Shown here: positions 31,848 to 40,513 of the stretch, piece after piece
How the letters are laid out: each line of letters starts with the position of its first letter
Position numbering within the stretch: the first letter of the stretch is position 1
Made by a program: the position numbers and the translations under genes
Notes under the pieces: generated by a model
What the model was told of the DNA's origin: nothing
What the model saw: the letters and a program-made list of their open reading frames with translations, nothing else
Database searches by the model: none
DNA from: Calidifontibacter indicus
GTDB lineage: Bacteria > Actinomycetota > Actinomycetes > Actinomycetales > Dermatophilaceae
Direction of reading: 5' to 3'
Length of the DNA stretch: 64,000 nt
Assembly (NCBI RefSeq): GCF_003386865.1
Contig: NZ_QTUA01000001.1
Coordinates: 1,302,001-1,366,000, forward strand

Positions 31848-32855
31848 ATGACCTTCGACATCATCCCCATTGATCCGCTCGTCGACGAAGACCTCGCAAC
31901 GCAGTGGATCGAGGTGCAGAAGCGCAGCGGCGAGGCCGACTGGGGCGACGACCACTGCGCGTGGGCGCTGGCGGAGATCCAGGGACGGCGCCGGGGCACG
32001 GGCTACTCCTTCGTCGACCTCGCTGCGGTGCAGGGTGATTCGGTGATCGGGATGGCCGCGGTGGCGATGCCGTTGCTCGACAACACCCACCTCGCGCTGC
32101 TGATGCTGCACGTCGACCCGGATCACCGAGGGCAAGGCGTCGGGACGGCGCTCGCGGACGCCGCCCTCGGCCACATTCGCGAACGCGGGCGCACCGTCGT
32201 GCAGGCCGACACCGAAACTCCCGCTGCCGCAAAGGAACCGGCGGGTCCGAGGTTCGCGATGAAGTGCGGTGCGAAATGTGCCCAGACCGTTTTCCGCAGC
32301 GACATGACCCTCCCTGCCGACCGCGACCTGCTCCGACGCTTCGCCGCGGGCGAGGGGGTCGAGGATGCCGCGGCGTTCCGCATCGATTGGCGCCTCGACG
32401 AGATCCCGGACGAGTGGCTGCCCGGGCTGGCCGTGCTGGAGCAGCGGATGAGCACCGACGCACCGCAGGGTGACATGACGGTCGAAGAAGAGGACTGGAC
32501 CGCCGACCGGGTGCAGGAGAACCTCGACTGGGCGCGCAACGCCGGACGGCGGATCGTGCAGGCCGTGGCCTTCGAGGGTGAGGCGCTGGTCGGCTTCACC
32601 CAGATCGAGGTGTCCGCGAACTCGCCGACGCTCGGCTACCAGCAGGACACCCTCGTGTTGCGCGAGGCGCGCGGCAACGGCCTCGGCCTGCGGCTCAAGG
32701 CCACCGCGGCGCTCGCGCTGATGGACGAGTTGCCTCAGGTCACGACGGTGCGCACCTGGAACGCCCACGACAATCGCCACATGCTCGCGGTGAACGCCGA
32801 CCTCGGCTACGTGCGCACCGGCGTCCTCCAGGTGTGGGAGAAGACGCTCGGCTGA
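31848..32855 (+). CDS. Tandem-GNAT N-acetyltransferase
   Basis: A 335-residue protein with two GNAT folds in a row. The first has the acetyl-CoA motif LHVDPDHRGQGVGTAL at about residues 87-102 and the second a weaker version LVLREARGNGLGLRLKATAAL near 275-295. Mycothiol synthase MshD has the same two-domain plan, but this protein lacks overall similarity to MshD that I can recognise, so the substrate is left open. A terminator-like hairpin follows at 32871-32898. Confidence 0.83.
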   Translation: MTFDIIPIDPLVDEDLATQWIEVQKRSGEADWGDDHCAWALAEIQGRRRGTGYSFVDLAAVQGDSVIGMAAVAMPLLDNTHLALLMLHVDPDHRGQGVGTALADAALGHIRERGRTVVQADTETPAAAKEPAGPRFAMKCGAKCAQTVFRSDMTLPADRDLLRRFAAGEGVEDAAAFRIDWRLDEIPDEWLPGLAVLEQRMSTDAPQGDMTVEEEDWTADRVQENLDWARNAGRRIVQAVAFEGEALVGFTQIEVSANSPTLGYQQDTLVLREARGNGLGLRLKATAALALMDELPQVTTVRTWNAHDNRHMLAVNADLGYVRTGVLQVWEKTLG

Positions 32856-32870
32856 GCCGCCCCGTCACGC

Positions 32871-32898
32871 CACCCCCTCCGCCCACCGGAGGGAGGTG
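32871..32898 (+). terminator. Hairpin after the GNAT gene
   Basis: CACC-CCCTCCG and CGGAGGG-A-GGTG pair with one bulged A around a CCCAC loop, 15 nt past the stop. There is no T-tract. Confidence 0.7.
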
Positions 32899-32947
32899 CA
32901 GCGTTCGCGGGGGAGTGGAGCGTTTCGGTCGGGCGCGCCGAAGTCGA

Positions 32948-32953
32948 TAACCT
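32948..32953 (+). promoter_or_regulatory. Candidate -10 of a leaderless glyQS mRNA
   Basis: TAACCT ends 6 nt before the GTG start of the glycyl-tRNA synthetase; no ribosome site is present. TTCGGT about 18 nt upstream is a poor -35. Confidence 0.5.
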
Positions 32954-32959
32954 TGCCCG

Positions 32960-35900
32960 GTGCTGACCGTTCAAGAAGCCCTGCTCACCCTGCAGAAGTT
33001 CTGGACCGACCGTGGCTGCATGGTCGTCCAGCCCTACAACACCGAAGTGGGCGCCGGAACCATGAACCCGGCCACGGTGATGCGGGTGCTCGGTCCCGAG
33101 CCGTGGCGGGTGGCCTACGTCGAGCCGTCCGTGCGCCCTGACGACAGCCGGTACGGCGAGAACCCCAACCGGTTGCAGACGCACACCCAGTTCCAGGTGA
33201 TCCTCAAGCCCGACCCGGGCAACCCGCAGGAGCTCTACCTGGAGTCGCTGCGTGCCCTGGGCATCGACCTCGACGCCCACGACGTGCGCTTCGTCGAGGA
33301 CAACTGGCAGCAGCCGGCCATCGGCGCCTGGGGTCTGGGCTGGGAGGTGTGGCTGGACGGCATGGAGGTCACCCAGTTCACCTACTTCCAGCAGGTCGTC
33401 GGCCAGAACCTCGAGCCGATCAGCGTCGAGCTGACCTACGGCATCGAGCGCATCATGATGGCGCTGCAAGGCGTGAGCCACTTCAAGGACATGCAGTACG
33501 CCCCGGGCATCAGCTACGGCGAGGTGTTCGGCCAGAACGAGTTCGAGATGTCGAAGTACTACCTCGACACCGCCGACGTGCAGACCAATCGCGACCTGTT
33601 CGAGCGCTACACCGCCGAGGCCGGCAAGCTCATCGAGGCCCGGCTGCCCGTGCCCGCCTGGACATACGTGCTCAAGAGTTCGCACGCGTTCAACGTGCTC
33701 GACAGCCGCGGCGCCGTCTCGACCACCGAGCGCGCCCGCTCCTTCTCGCTGATGCGCAAGCTCGCCCGCGAGGCCGGCGCCCTGTGGACCGACCGCCGCG
33801 CCGAACTCGGCCACCCGTTGCTGAAGGGTGAGGCCCCGCAGATGGTCATCGGCCAGGCAGTGATGCCGCCGAGCGAGGGCGAGACGTCGGCGGCGAAGGT
33901 CAGCTCCGACCAGCCGCAGACCTTCGCGTTCGAGGTCGGCGTCGAGGAACTCCCGCCGCACGTCGTCGGCCAGGCGATCGAGCAGGTGCGCACCGGTGTC
34001 ACCGACGGTCTTGCAGCCTCCCGCCTGGAGTACGGCGACATCACCGTCGTCGGCACCCCGCGCCGCATCGTCGCCACCGTCGCCTCGGTGTCGGCGCACG
34101 AGCCCGACGCCGAGACCCTGCGCAAGGGCCCGAAGGTCGCCGCCGCGTTCGACGCGGACGGCAACCCGACCAAGGCCTGCGAGGGCTTCGCGCGTGGCCA
34201 GAAGGTCGACGTCGCCGACCTGGTGCGCGCGGAGTTCGACGGTGCCGAGCACGTCGCGGTGAAGGTGCAGCAGCCCGGACGCGACGTGCTGGGGGTGCTG
34301 GGCGGCATCGTCGAGGCGGTGGTCGGCTCGCTGCGCGCCGACAAGAACATGCGCTGGGCCGACCCGGAGCTCACCTACAGCCGTCCGGTGCGTTGGCTCG
34401 TCGCGCTGTGGGGCGCCGACCTGGTGCCCGCACAGATCTCGCAGCTGCGCACCGGCCGCACCACCTACGTGCACCGCACCGACCCCAATGCGTTGGTGCC
34501 GGTCGCGTCGGCCGACGAACTCACCGCGCTGCTGGGCGACAAGGGCATCGTGCTCGACCCGGAGGCCCGGCGTGCGTCGGTCGTCGAGCAGGCCACCCGG
34601 CTTGCTGAATCTGTCGGCGGAACAGTCGATTTCGAGGCGGAGTCGGCGCTCGTCGACGAGATAACCAACCTGGTCGAGCAGCCCCACGGCATCCTCGGTG
34701 GGTTCGAGGAGCGCTACCTGCGGGTGCCCGAGCAGATCCTCACCACCGTCATGCGCAAGCACCAGCGCTACCTGCCGGTGCGGGACGCGTCGGGCGCCCT
34801 GATGCCGTACTTCATCACGATGGCGAACGGCGACTGCGACGACGACGTGGTGCGCGGCGGTAACGAGTCGGTGCTGCGGGCCCGCTACGAAGACGCGGCG
34901 TTCTTCTACGACGCCGACCTGCAGGTCGACCTCACCGAACTGCGCGCGGGCATCTCCAAGCTCACCTTCGAAGACCGCCTCGGCTCGATGGCCGACCGTT
35001 CCGACCGCATCAAGGACGTCGCGGCGGCGCTCGCCGAGACGATCGACCTGGACGCCTCGGGCCGCGAAACGCTTTCCCGGGCAGGCGAACTCGCGAAGTT
35101 CGACCTTTCGTCGCAGATGGTCGTCGAGCTGTCGTCGCTCGCCGGCTTCATGGCCAAGGAGTACGCCGCGAAGGCAGGGGAGACCCCCGAGGTCGCCTCC
35201 GCGCTGTGGGAGATGGAGTTGCCGCGCACCACCGGCGGCCCGCTGCCCACCTCGGTGCCGGGAGCGTTGCTGGCGCTCGCCGACCGGTTCGACCTGCTCA
35301 CCGCCATGTTCGCGATCGGCGCCAAGCCGACCGGATCGTCCGACCCGTTCGCGTTGCGTCGTGCGGCACTCGGTGTTGCGAGCATCCTGCGCGGAGTCGA
35401 CGGCGTCGGTGCGATCACGATCAGCGCCGGCCTCGCTGCCGCGGCTGCCCGTCTGCGCACCCAGGGTGTCGACGTCAGTGACGAATCGGTCGCTGCAGCA
35501 CAGGAATTCGTCGAAGGACGCTTCCACCAGCAGTTGCGCGACGAGGGCATCTCGGCCGGGTTGGTCGACGCCGTTGCACCGCTCGCGGACGCCCCCGGCA
35601 AGGCGGAGCTCGCGCTCAAGGACATCGAGGCCGTGCGTGCGACCGACGGGTTCGCGCCCCTGGTCGAGGTGACCCAGCGCATCACCCGGATCGTGCCGGC
35701 CGGCACCACCGGTGCCTACGACCGGTCCGTGCTCGTCGAGGACACCGAGAAGGCGCTCGCCGACCGGGTCGACGCCCTGCCCGACCACGCGGGCGACGGC
35801 CTCGTCGATTGGCTCGCCGATGCGAAGGCGATCGTCGACCCGGCGAACACCTTCTTCGACGAGATCCTGGTGATGGCCGACGACGAGGCGCTCAAGGCCG

Positions 35901-35980
35901 CCCGCCTCGGCCTGCTGCAGACGATCGTCGACCGTGCGCCGAAGGGCATCGACTGGAAGGCGCTGCACGCGGCGCTGTGA
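32960..35980 (+). CDS. glyQS: Glycyl-tRNA synthetase, fused alpha and beta subunits
   Basis: A 1006-residue single-chain version of the bacterial alpha2-beta2 GlyRS, charging tRNA-Gly. Residues 1-300 are the class II alpha subunit (VLTVQEALLTLQKFWTDRGC, GLGWEVWLDGMEVTQFTYF). A linker of about 20 polar residues follows, and the beta subunit begins at about residue 320 (TFAFEVGVEELPPHVV), with its HD-like region (SSLAGFMAKEYAAKAGE) and C-terminal anticodon-binding domain. Both parts look complete. Fusion is known in Chlamydia and some others; Actinobacteria usually have the unrelated dimeric GlyRS. A T-box leader was looked for and not seen. Confidence 0.95.
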   Translation: MLTVQEALLTLQKFWTDRGCMVVQPYNTEVGAGTMNPATVMRVLGPEPWRVAYVEPSVRPDDSRYGENPNRLQTHTQFQVILKPDPGNPQELYLESLRALGIDLDAHDVRFVEDNWQQPAIGAWGLGWEVWLDGMEVTQFTYFQQVVGQNLEPISVELTYGIERIMMALQGVSHFKDMQYAPGISYGEVFGQNEFEMSKYYLDTADVQTNRDLFERYTAEAGKLIEARLPVPAWTYVLKSSHAFNVLDSRGAVSTTERARSFSLMRKLAREAGALWTDRRAELGHPLLKGEAPQMVIGQAVMPPSEGETSAAKVSSDQPQTFAFEVGVEELPPHVVGQAIEQVRTGVTDGLAASRLEYGDITVVGTPRRIVATVASVSAHEPDAETLRKGPKVAAAFDADGNPTKACEGFARGQKVDVADLVRAEFDGAEHVAVKVQQPGRDVLGVLGGIVEAVVGSLRADKNMRWADPELTYSRPVRWLVALWGADLVPAQISQLRTGRTTYVHRTDPNALVPVASADELTALLGDKGIVLDPEARRASVVEQATRLAESVGGTVDFEAESALVDEITNLVEQPHGILGGFEERYLRVPEQILTTVMRKHQRYLPVRDASGALMPYFITMANGDCDDDVVRGGNESVLRARYEDAAFFYDADLQVDLTELRAGISKLTFEDRLGSMADRSDRIKDVAAALAETIDLDASGRETLSRAGELAKFDLSSQMVVELSSLAGFMAKEYAAKAGETPEVASALWEMELPRTTGGPLPTSVPGALLALADRFDLLTAMFAIGAKPTGSSDPFALRRAALGVASILRGVDGVGAITISAGLAAAAARLRTQGVDVSDESVAAAQEFVEGRFHQQLRDEGISAGLVDAVAPLADAPGKAELALKDIEAVRATDGFAPLVEVTQRITRIVPAGTTGAYDRSVLVEDTEKALADRVDALPDHAGDGLVDWLADAKAIVDPANTFFDEILVMADDEALKAARLGLLQTIVDRAPKGIDWKALHAAL

Positions 35981-36001
35981 GACGCGCCGGACGCAAGAAC
36001 A

Positions 36002-36036
36002 GCGGGCGGCCCCGAACGGGCCGCCCGCCTTTTGTT
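36002..36036 (+). terminator. Intrinsic terminator of glyQS
   Basis: An 11-bp perfect stem (GCGGGCGGCCC and complement) around CGAAC is followed by CTTTTGTT, a real T-tract, 21 nt after the stop. Confidence 0.93.
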
Positions 36037-36049
36037 GCTCATGTGTCGA

Positions 36050-36286
36050 TCACACGCCGGGGCCGCCCGAGCCGGAGCCGCCGAATGTGTTGTTCTGATA
36101 CACCTTGTGCATGTGGGCCGACGCCAGCCGTGCGCCGTCACGGTCGCCGTCGATGCGGGGGCCCCTACGGAGGTTCTGACGCAGGTAGCCGCGGGACTTC
36201 CAGTTGCTGCCGGAGTTGACCCGGTCGTAGACGGCCGCGCCGATGAGGACGACGGCTATGACCGAAAGAACGATGATCCAGAACAT
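36050..36286 (-). CDS. Small single-helix membrane protein
   Basis: A 78-residue protein with one N-terminal membrane helix (MFWIIVLSVIAVVLIGAAVY, residues 1-20) and a basic, then Gly/Ser-rich cytoplasmic tail. AAGGGGG upstream of the ATG at 36286 is a strong ribosome site and fixes the start. I do not recognise the family. It is divergent from metB, with 107 nt between. Confidence 0.7.
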   Translation of the reverse strand: MFWIIVLSVIAVVLIGAAVYDRVNSGSNWKSRGYLRQNLRRGPRIDGDRDGARLASAHMHKVYQNNTFGGSGSGGPGV

Positions 36287-36380
36287 GGTCTGACCCCCTT
36301 GCCGGAGGCGGGCCATTGCGGCCTGCCTGTGTCGGAATGACGCTACAGCGGGGCCGGATGGTTGTCACGAGTTCCGGTCG

Positions 36381-36386
36381 TAGGGT
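36381..36386 (+). promoter_or_regulatory. Candidate -10 of a leaderless metB mRNA
   Basis: TAGGGT ends 7 nt before the metB ATG, and there is no ribosome site. Confidence 0.5.
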
Positions 36387-36393
36387 TGGGACC

Positions 36394-37551
36394 ATGACCA
36401 ACGAGCAGCACGGCTTCTCCACCCGCGCCATCCACGCCGGTTCGGAACCCGACCCCCGCACCGGCGCCGTCACCCCGGCGATCTACCAGACGTCCACCTA
36501 CAAGCAGGACGGTGTGGGCGGCTTCCGCGAGGGGTACGAGTACTCCCGCTCCGCCAACCCGACCCGCACCGCGCTCGAGACCTGCCTCGCCGCGATCGAG
36601 GGCGGCTCGCGCGGCTTCGCGTTCGCCTCGGGGTTGGCCGCCGAGGACACCCTGATGCGGGCCGTGCTGCAGCCCGGTGACCACATGATCATCCCGACCG
36701 ACGCATACGGCGGCACCTTCCGCCTCGTCGACAAGGTGGTCAAGCGGTGGGGCGTCGACTACTCGCTCGCCAAGGTGGGTCAGGCGGACGCGATCCGCGG
36801 CGAGATCCGTCCGGGCGTCACGAAGCTGATCTGGATCGAGACCCCCACCAACCCGTTGCTCGGCATCGCCGACATCGCGGCGGTGGCCCAGGTGGCGCAC
36901 GAGGTCGGTGCGCTGCTGGTCGTCGACAACACCTTCGCCTCCTCCTACCTGCAGCAGCCCCTCGCGCTCGGCGCCGACGTCGTCATGCACTCCACCACGA
37001 AGTACGCGGGCGGTCACAGCGACGTCGTCGGCGGCGCGCTCGTCGTCGGTGAGGGTAAGGACGAACTCGCCGAAACCGTTGCGTTCCATCAGAACTCGCT
37101 CGGCGCGGTCGCCGGACCGATGGACTCGTGGCTGGTGCTGCGCGGTCTGAAGACCCTCGCCGTGCGGATGGAAGCCCACTGCAACAACGCCGAGAAGGTC
37201 GTCGAATACCTGCAGTCGCGCAAGGACGTCACCAACATCTACTACCCGGGTCTGGAGAGCCACCCGGGTCACGACATCGCCGCGAAGCAGATGAAGCGGT
37301 TCGGCGGCATGATCAGTTTCCAGCTCGACGGCGGGGAGCAGAATGCGGTCGACGCGATCGGTCGCACGAAGGTCTGGACCCTGGGCGAGTCGCTCGGCGG
37401 CGTCGAGTCGCTCATCGAGCACCCCGCCCGGATGACCCACGCCAGCGTGCGCGGCACCGAGCTCGAGGTGCCGGCCGACCTGATCCGACTCTCGGTGGGA
37501 ATCGAGGACGTCGACGACCTGATCGCCGACCTCGACCAAGCGCTCCGCTGA
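36394..37551 (+). CDS. metB: Cystathionine gamma-synthase
   Basis: A 385-residue Cys/Met-metabolism PLP enzyme. The PLP Lys lies in MHSTTKYAGGHSD at about residue 204; YEYSRSANPTR and the ASGLAAEDTLM loop near the N-terminus are family blocks. It makes cystathionine from O-acyl-homoserine and cysteine, or acts as cystathionine gamma-lyase in the reverse direction; sequence alone does not separate these cleanly. With cbs at 12.7 kb it would complete transsulfuration. The gene for a small membrane protein follows with a 1-nt overlap. Confidence 0.93.
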   Translation: MTNEQHGFSTRAIHAGSEPDPRTGAVTPAIYQTSTYKQDGVGGFREGYEYSRSANPTRTALETCLAAIEGGSRGFAFASGLAAEDTLMRAVLQPGDHMIIPTDAYGGTFRLVDKVVKRWGVDYSLAKVGQADAIRGEIRPGVTKLIWIETPTNPLLGIADIAAVAQVAHEVGALLVVDNTFASSYLQQPLALGADVVMHSTTKYAGGHSDVVGGALVVGEGKDELAETVAFHQNSLGAVAGPMDSWLVLRGLKTLAVRMEAHCNNAEKVVEYLQSRKDVTNIYYPGLESHPGHDIAAKQMKRFGGMISFQLDGGEQNAVDAIGRTKVWTLGESLGGVESLIEHPARMTHASVRGTELEVPADLIRLSVGIEDVDDLIADLDQALR

Positions 37552-37865
37552 TGCTGTTCGTCGTGGCGGCCCTGCTCGCCGGGGCCGCCGCCTACCTGTT
37601 CGTCGCCGCCCGCCGCGACATCCTCGCGTGGGAGGAACACCGCCGACAGGTGCTGCTCGTCCGTCGTTGGGAACAGGCACGAGCAGGTCGCCCCTTCGAC
37701 CAGGCCGCGCAGCCGCGCCCGGACGTCGACTCGCCGTACGCGACGGGACCCAACCCGCCGCCCCTGCCGGACCGGCCAGGTCAGACCCGGTACCTGTGGG
37801 GTGGATTGGTCGGCGCGTGCGCGCTCTTCGTGCTCGTGGCGGGCCTCGCGACCCACTTCGGATAG
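37551..37865 (+). CDS. Small two-helix membrane protein
   Basis: A 104-residue protein with helices at about 1-19 (LFVVAALLAGAAAYLFVAA) and 83-102 (LWGGLVGACALFVLVAGLA) and a charged, Pro-rich middle. The ATG overlaps the metB stop (TGATG), so it is coupled to metB. Function unknown; nothing in the sequence links it to sulfur metabolism. Confidence 0.7.
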   Translation: MLFVVAALLAGAAAYLFVAARRDILAWEEHRRQVLLVRRWEQARAGRPFDQAAQPRPDVDSPYATGPNPPPLPDRPGQTRYLWGGLVGACALFVLVAGLATHFG

Positions 37866-37879
37866 GCGAACCTTCAAGA

Positions 37880-37901
37880 CTCGGTCAAGATCCTGACCGA
37901 G
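37880..37901 (+). promoter_or_regulatory. Candidate operator, 22-bp inverted repeat before the ABC exporter
   Basis: CTCGGTCA-AGATCC-TGACCGAG has perfect 8-bp arms; over 22 bp the two halves match at 10 of 11 positions. It lies 40 bp upstream of the ATP-binding gene. It could be an operator for a TetR/MarR-type regulator or a transcript hairpin ending the metB pair. No regulator gene is adjacent. Confidence 0.5.
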
Positions 37902-37941
37902 CGGGCTCGAGTTGTCGGTTGCGGCTGGCAGAGTGGGCAGC

Positions 37942-38922
37942 ATGTCGCTAGCGGTTGAGGCAGATGGCCTGGTCAAACACTTCAAGGACGTGAAAGCGGT
38001 CGACGGTGTCTCGCTCGCCGTCCCGCAGGGGAGCGTCCTCGGGGTGCTCGGGCCGAACGGTGCCGGCAAGACGACCACCGTCCGCATGCTCACCACGTTG
38101 ATCCCGATCGATGCCGGGCGGGCCACGGTCGCCGGGGCCGACGTCGCTCGCCAGGCGCAGGAGGTGCGCCGCAGGATCGGGGTGTCGGGGCAGTACGCCG
38201 CGGTCGACGAATACCTCACCGGCTACGAGAACCTCGAGATGGTCGGTCGGCTCTACCACCTCGGAAGGGCCGAGGCGAAGGCACGGGCCCGCGAGCTGCT
38301 CGCTCAGTTCCGGCTCGACGACGCCGCCGACCGTCCGGCCAAGACCTACTCCGGTGGTATGCGTCGCCGCCTCGACCTCGCCGGCTCGCTCGTTGCTCGA
38401 CCTCCGGTGATCTTTCTGGACGAACCGACGACCGGGCTCGACCCGCGCAGCCGCGGTGACATGTGGGACGTGATCGTCTCGCTGGTCGCCGAGGGAACCT
38501 CGGTGTTGCTCACCACCCAGTACCTGGAAGAAGCCGACCGGCTGGCCGACAACATCATCGTCATCGACCACGGCCGGATCATCGCCGAGGGCACCGCCGA
38601 CCAGCTCAAGGCCCAGGTCGGCGGTGAACGCCTCGAGATCACCGTCGCCGACCCGGCACGACTGCAGGACGCGGCCCGGCTGATGGCCGAGGTCGGACGC
38701 GGCGAACCGACCGTCGATGCGACCGCACGCCACGTGATCGTGCCGGTCGACGGTGGCACCCAGTCCCTGCTCGCGGTGGTGCGCCGATTCGACGAGCATT
38801 CGATCGCGGTGCAGGACATCGGAATTCGCAGACCGACATTGGACGACGCCTTCCTGTCGCTGACCGGCCGAGACACCCGAACAGAAGAAGCCAGTGACGA
38901 GTTGGAGCCCAGCACAAGATGA
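37942..38922 (+). CDS. ABC exporter ATP-binding protein, DrrA family
   Basis: A 326-residue ATPase of the daunorubicin-resistance type. Walker A GPNGAGKTTT at about residues 37-46, the signature YSGGMRRRLDLA at about 136-147, Walker B VIFLDEPTTGLD at about 155-166, the D-loop, the H-switch (changed to Q in LLTTQYLEEADRLAD, as is usual for this family) and the C-terminal DrrA-type domain are present. It pairs with the permease that overlaps its stop (ATGA). The substrate is unknown, and no biosynthetic gene is nearby. A CAGAGT hexamer 7 nt before the ATG may drive a leaderless mRNA. Confidence 0.93.
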   Translation: MSLAVEADGLVKHFKDVKAVDGVSLAVPQGSVLGVLGPNGAGKTTTVRMLTTLIPIDAGRATVAGADVARQAQEVRRRIGVSGQYAAVDEYLTGYENLEMVGRLYHLGRAEAKARARELLAQFRLDDAADRPAKTYSGGMRRRLDLAGSLVARPPVIFLDEPTTGLDPRSRGDMWDVIVSLVAEGTSVLLTTQYLEEADRLADNIIVIDHGRIIAEGTADQLKAQVGGERLEITVADPARLQDAARLMAEVGRGEPTVDATARHVIVPVDGGTQSLLAVVRRFDEHSIAVQDIGIRRPTLDDAFLSLTGRDTRTEEASDELEPSTR

Positions 38923-39752
38923 GTGAGTTCGTCAGCGACGCCGCGACCGTCGCCAAACGCAACCTGCTGAAGATTCGCCGGGTGCCCGATCTGCTGGTCT
39001 TCACGACCCTGCAACCGATCATGTTCGTGCTGCTGTTCGGGTACGTCTTCGGTTCGTTGGCCGGCTCCGGTGCCGCGGTGCAGGGCGGCTACCGCGAGTT
39101 CATGATGGCCGGCATCTTCACCCAGACGATCATCTTCGGGGCCACCATCACCGGTTACATGATGGCCGAGGACATGCAGAAGGGCGTGATCGATCGGTTC
39201 CGCACCCTGCCGATGCACCCGTCCGCCGTGCTGTTCGGTCGCACCGTCACCGACGTGCTGAACAACGTCCTGGTGTTGATCGTCATGTCGTTGACCGGCC
39301 TGCTCATCGGTTGGCGCATCCGGGGCAGTTTCCTGGACGCGGCCGTCGCCTACCTGCTGATGCTCGCCTTCGCCTTCGCCCTGTCCTGGGTCTTCGCCTA
39401 CATCGGGTTGCGGGTTCGCTCACCCGAGGTGGTCAACAACGCCTCGTTCATGGTGATCTTCCCGGTGACCTTCATCGCGAACACCTTCGTGCCGAGCGAG
39501 AACATGCCGAGCGTGCTGAAGGCCTTCGCCGGATGGAACCCGGTCTCGACCATCACCCAGGCGGCCCGTGAGGGCTTCGGCAACCTGTACGCACTCAGCG
39601 GCGGGCAGGGGCACGCCGTCGTCGACGAGGCCACCCGGTACACCTGGGCGCTGCAGCACCCGGTGCTCTACACCGCGATCTGGGCGGTGCTGCTGCTCGT
39701 GATCTTCGTGCCGCTGTCGACCCGCGCCTATCAGAAGGCCGTGGCGAAGTAA
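38919..39752 (+). CDS. ABC-2 type exporter permease, DrrB family
   Basis: A 277-residue permease with six membrane helices, of the ABC-2 family. The N-terminal KRNLLKIRRVPDLLVFTTLQPIMFVLLFGYVFG block and the VVNNASFMVIFPVTFIANTFVPSENMP block near residues 165-195 are family hallmarks. It starts inside the ATPase stop codon, so the two form one transporter. A terminator follows at 39767-39798. Confidence 0.92.
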   Translation: MSEFVSDAATVAKRNLLKIRRVPDLLVFTTLQPIMFVLLFGYVFGSLAGSGAAVQGGYREFMMAGIFTQTIIFGATITGYMMAEDMQKGVIDRFRTLPMHPSAVLFGRTVTDVLNNVLVLIVMSLTGLLIGWRIRGSFLDAAVAYLLMLAFAFALSWVFAYIGLRVRSPEVVNNASFMVIFPVTFIANTFVPSENMPSVLKAFAGWNPVSTITQAAREGFGNLYALSGGQGHAVVDEATRYTWALQHPVLYTAIWAVLLLVIFVPLSTRAYQKAVAK

Positions 39753-39766
39753 GCCCACCGAGAACG

Positions 39767-39798
39767 AAAACCGCCGCCCCGATCGGGACGGCGGTTTT
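39767..39798. terminator. Terminator after the ABC permease
   Basis: AAAACCGCCG and CGGCGGTTTT pair, with an inner CCC/GGG stem and a GATC loop. T-tracts exist on both strands, so it may also serve greA. Confidence 0.9.
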
Positions 39799-39840
39799 GT
39801 GTGTGCTGAGAGGAAACGAGCGGCTGGCGCTTGCGCAAAA

Positions 39841-39881
39841 GCCGGTGGTGGCACCTCGGTCACCACGCTGGAAGGCTTACG
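39841..39881 (-). repeat. Dispersed intergenic repeat, copy 3
   Basis: Read on the minus strand this is the third copy of the 7529-7571 element (about 34 of 41 identical with copy 1). It begins 26 nt after the greA stop, in the same direction as greA. On the plus strand GTGGTG and CACCAC can pair across a 10-nt loop. Confidence 0.65.
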
Positions 39882-39907
39882 CAGAACGCCGAAGGAGCCT
39901 GCAGGCG

Positions 39908-40408
39908 TTATCCGTCGTAGGGCACGGCGTCGATGATCTTGACCTTGACGACCTTGCCGTTCGGGGTCTCGTACTCCGCCTCGTCGCCCTTGGCCTTGCC
40001 CAGCAGGGCGGCGCCGAGCGGGGACTTCTCGGAGTAGACGTCGAGGTCGGTGTCTCCGCCGATCTCGCGGTTGCCGAGCAGGAACTTCTCGGTCTCGCCG
40101 AACATCTCGACGGTGACGACCATGCCGGGCTCGACGATGCCGTCGTCGGCCGGCTTCTCGCCGACGACCGCGTTGCGCAGGAGAGCGTCGAGCTGGCGGA
40201 TGCGGGCCTCCATCTTGCCCTGCTCCTCCTTGGCAGCGTGGTAGCCGCCGTTCTCCTTCAGGTCGCCCTCGAGTCGGGCCTCTTCGATGCGCTTGGCGAT
40301 CTCGGTGCGGCCGGCGCCCACAAGGTGGTCGCGCTCGGCCTTGAGGCGGTCGAACGACTCCTGGGTCAGGAAGGTCGCCGAAGCGTCGGCAGTGCTGGTC
40401 ACGGTCAT
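39908..40408 (-). CDS. greA: Transcription elongation factor GreA
   Basis: GreA rescues backtracked RNA polymerase by stimulating cleavage of the nascent RNA. The 166-residue protein has the N-terminal coiled coil with the acidic tip ARLEGDLKENGGYHAAKE (Asp49, Glu52) and the C-terminal FKBP-like domain from about residue 85. The actinobacterial form is slightly longer than E. coli GreA. GAGGGAG precedes the ATG. Its leader holds a terminator-like hairpin (40446-40492) behind a good promoter, discussed separately. M. tuberculosis also places greA next to the DUF4307 gene and mca. Confidence 0.95.
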   Translation of the reverse strand: MTVTSTADASATFLTQESFDRLKAERDHLVGAGRTEIAKRIEEARLEGDLKENGGYHAAKEEQGKMEARIRQLDALLRNAVVGEKPADDGIVEPGMVVTVEMFGETEKFLLGNREIGGDTDLDVYSEKSPLGAALLGKAKGDEAEYETPNGKVVKVKIIDAVPYDG

Positions 40409-40445
40409 CTCCCTCGTGGCGGGACGGTCCCACCATGCGTAGTTC

Positions 40446-40492
40446 AAAAACCGAGGTCTGGGCGGCTCGCTCTCGTCAGCGGGGCCCAGACC
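40446..40492 (-). terminator. Terminator-like hairpin with T-tract in the greA leader
   Basis: On the minus strand GGTCTGGGC (40492-40484) pairs with GCCCAGACC (40463-40455) across a 20-nt loop, then TCGG and TTTTT (40450-40446). It lies 38 nt before the greA ATG and after a promoter (40514-40542), so it could attenuate greA. It could instead end the DUF4307 transcript. Confidence 0.7.
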
Positions 40493-40513
40493 TGCGGAAT
40501 GTGTGAAAGACCG

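Noticed and set aside
32856..32959. T-box leader for glycyl-tRNA synthetase
   Set aside because: No T-box sequence or specifier loop; the gap is short, holds a terminator of the upstream gene, and the start looks leaderless.
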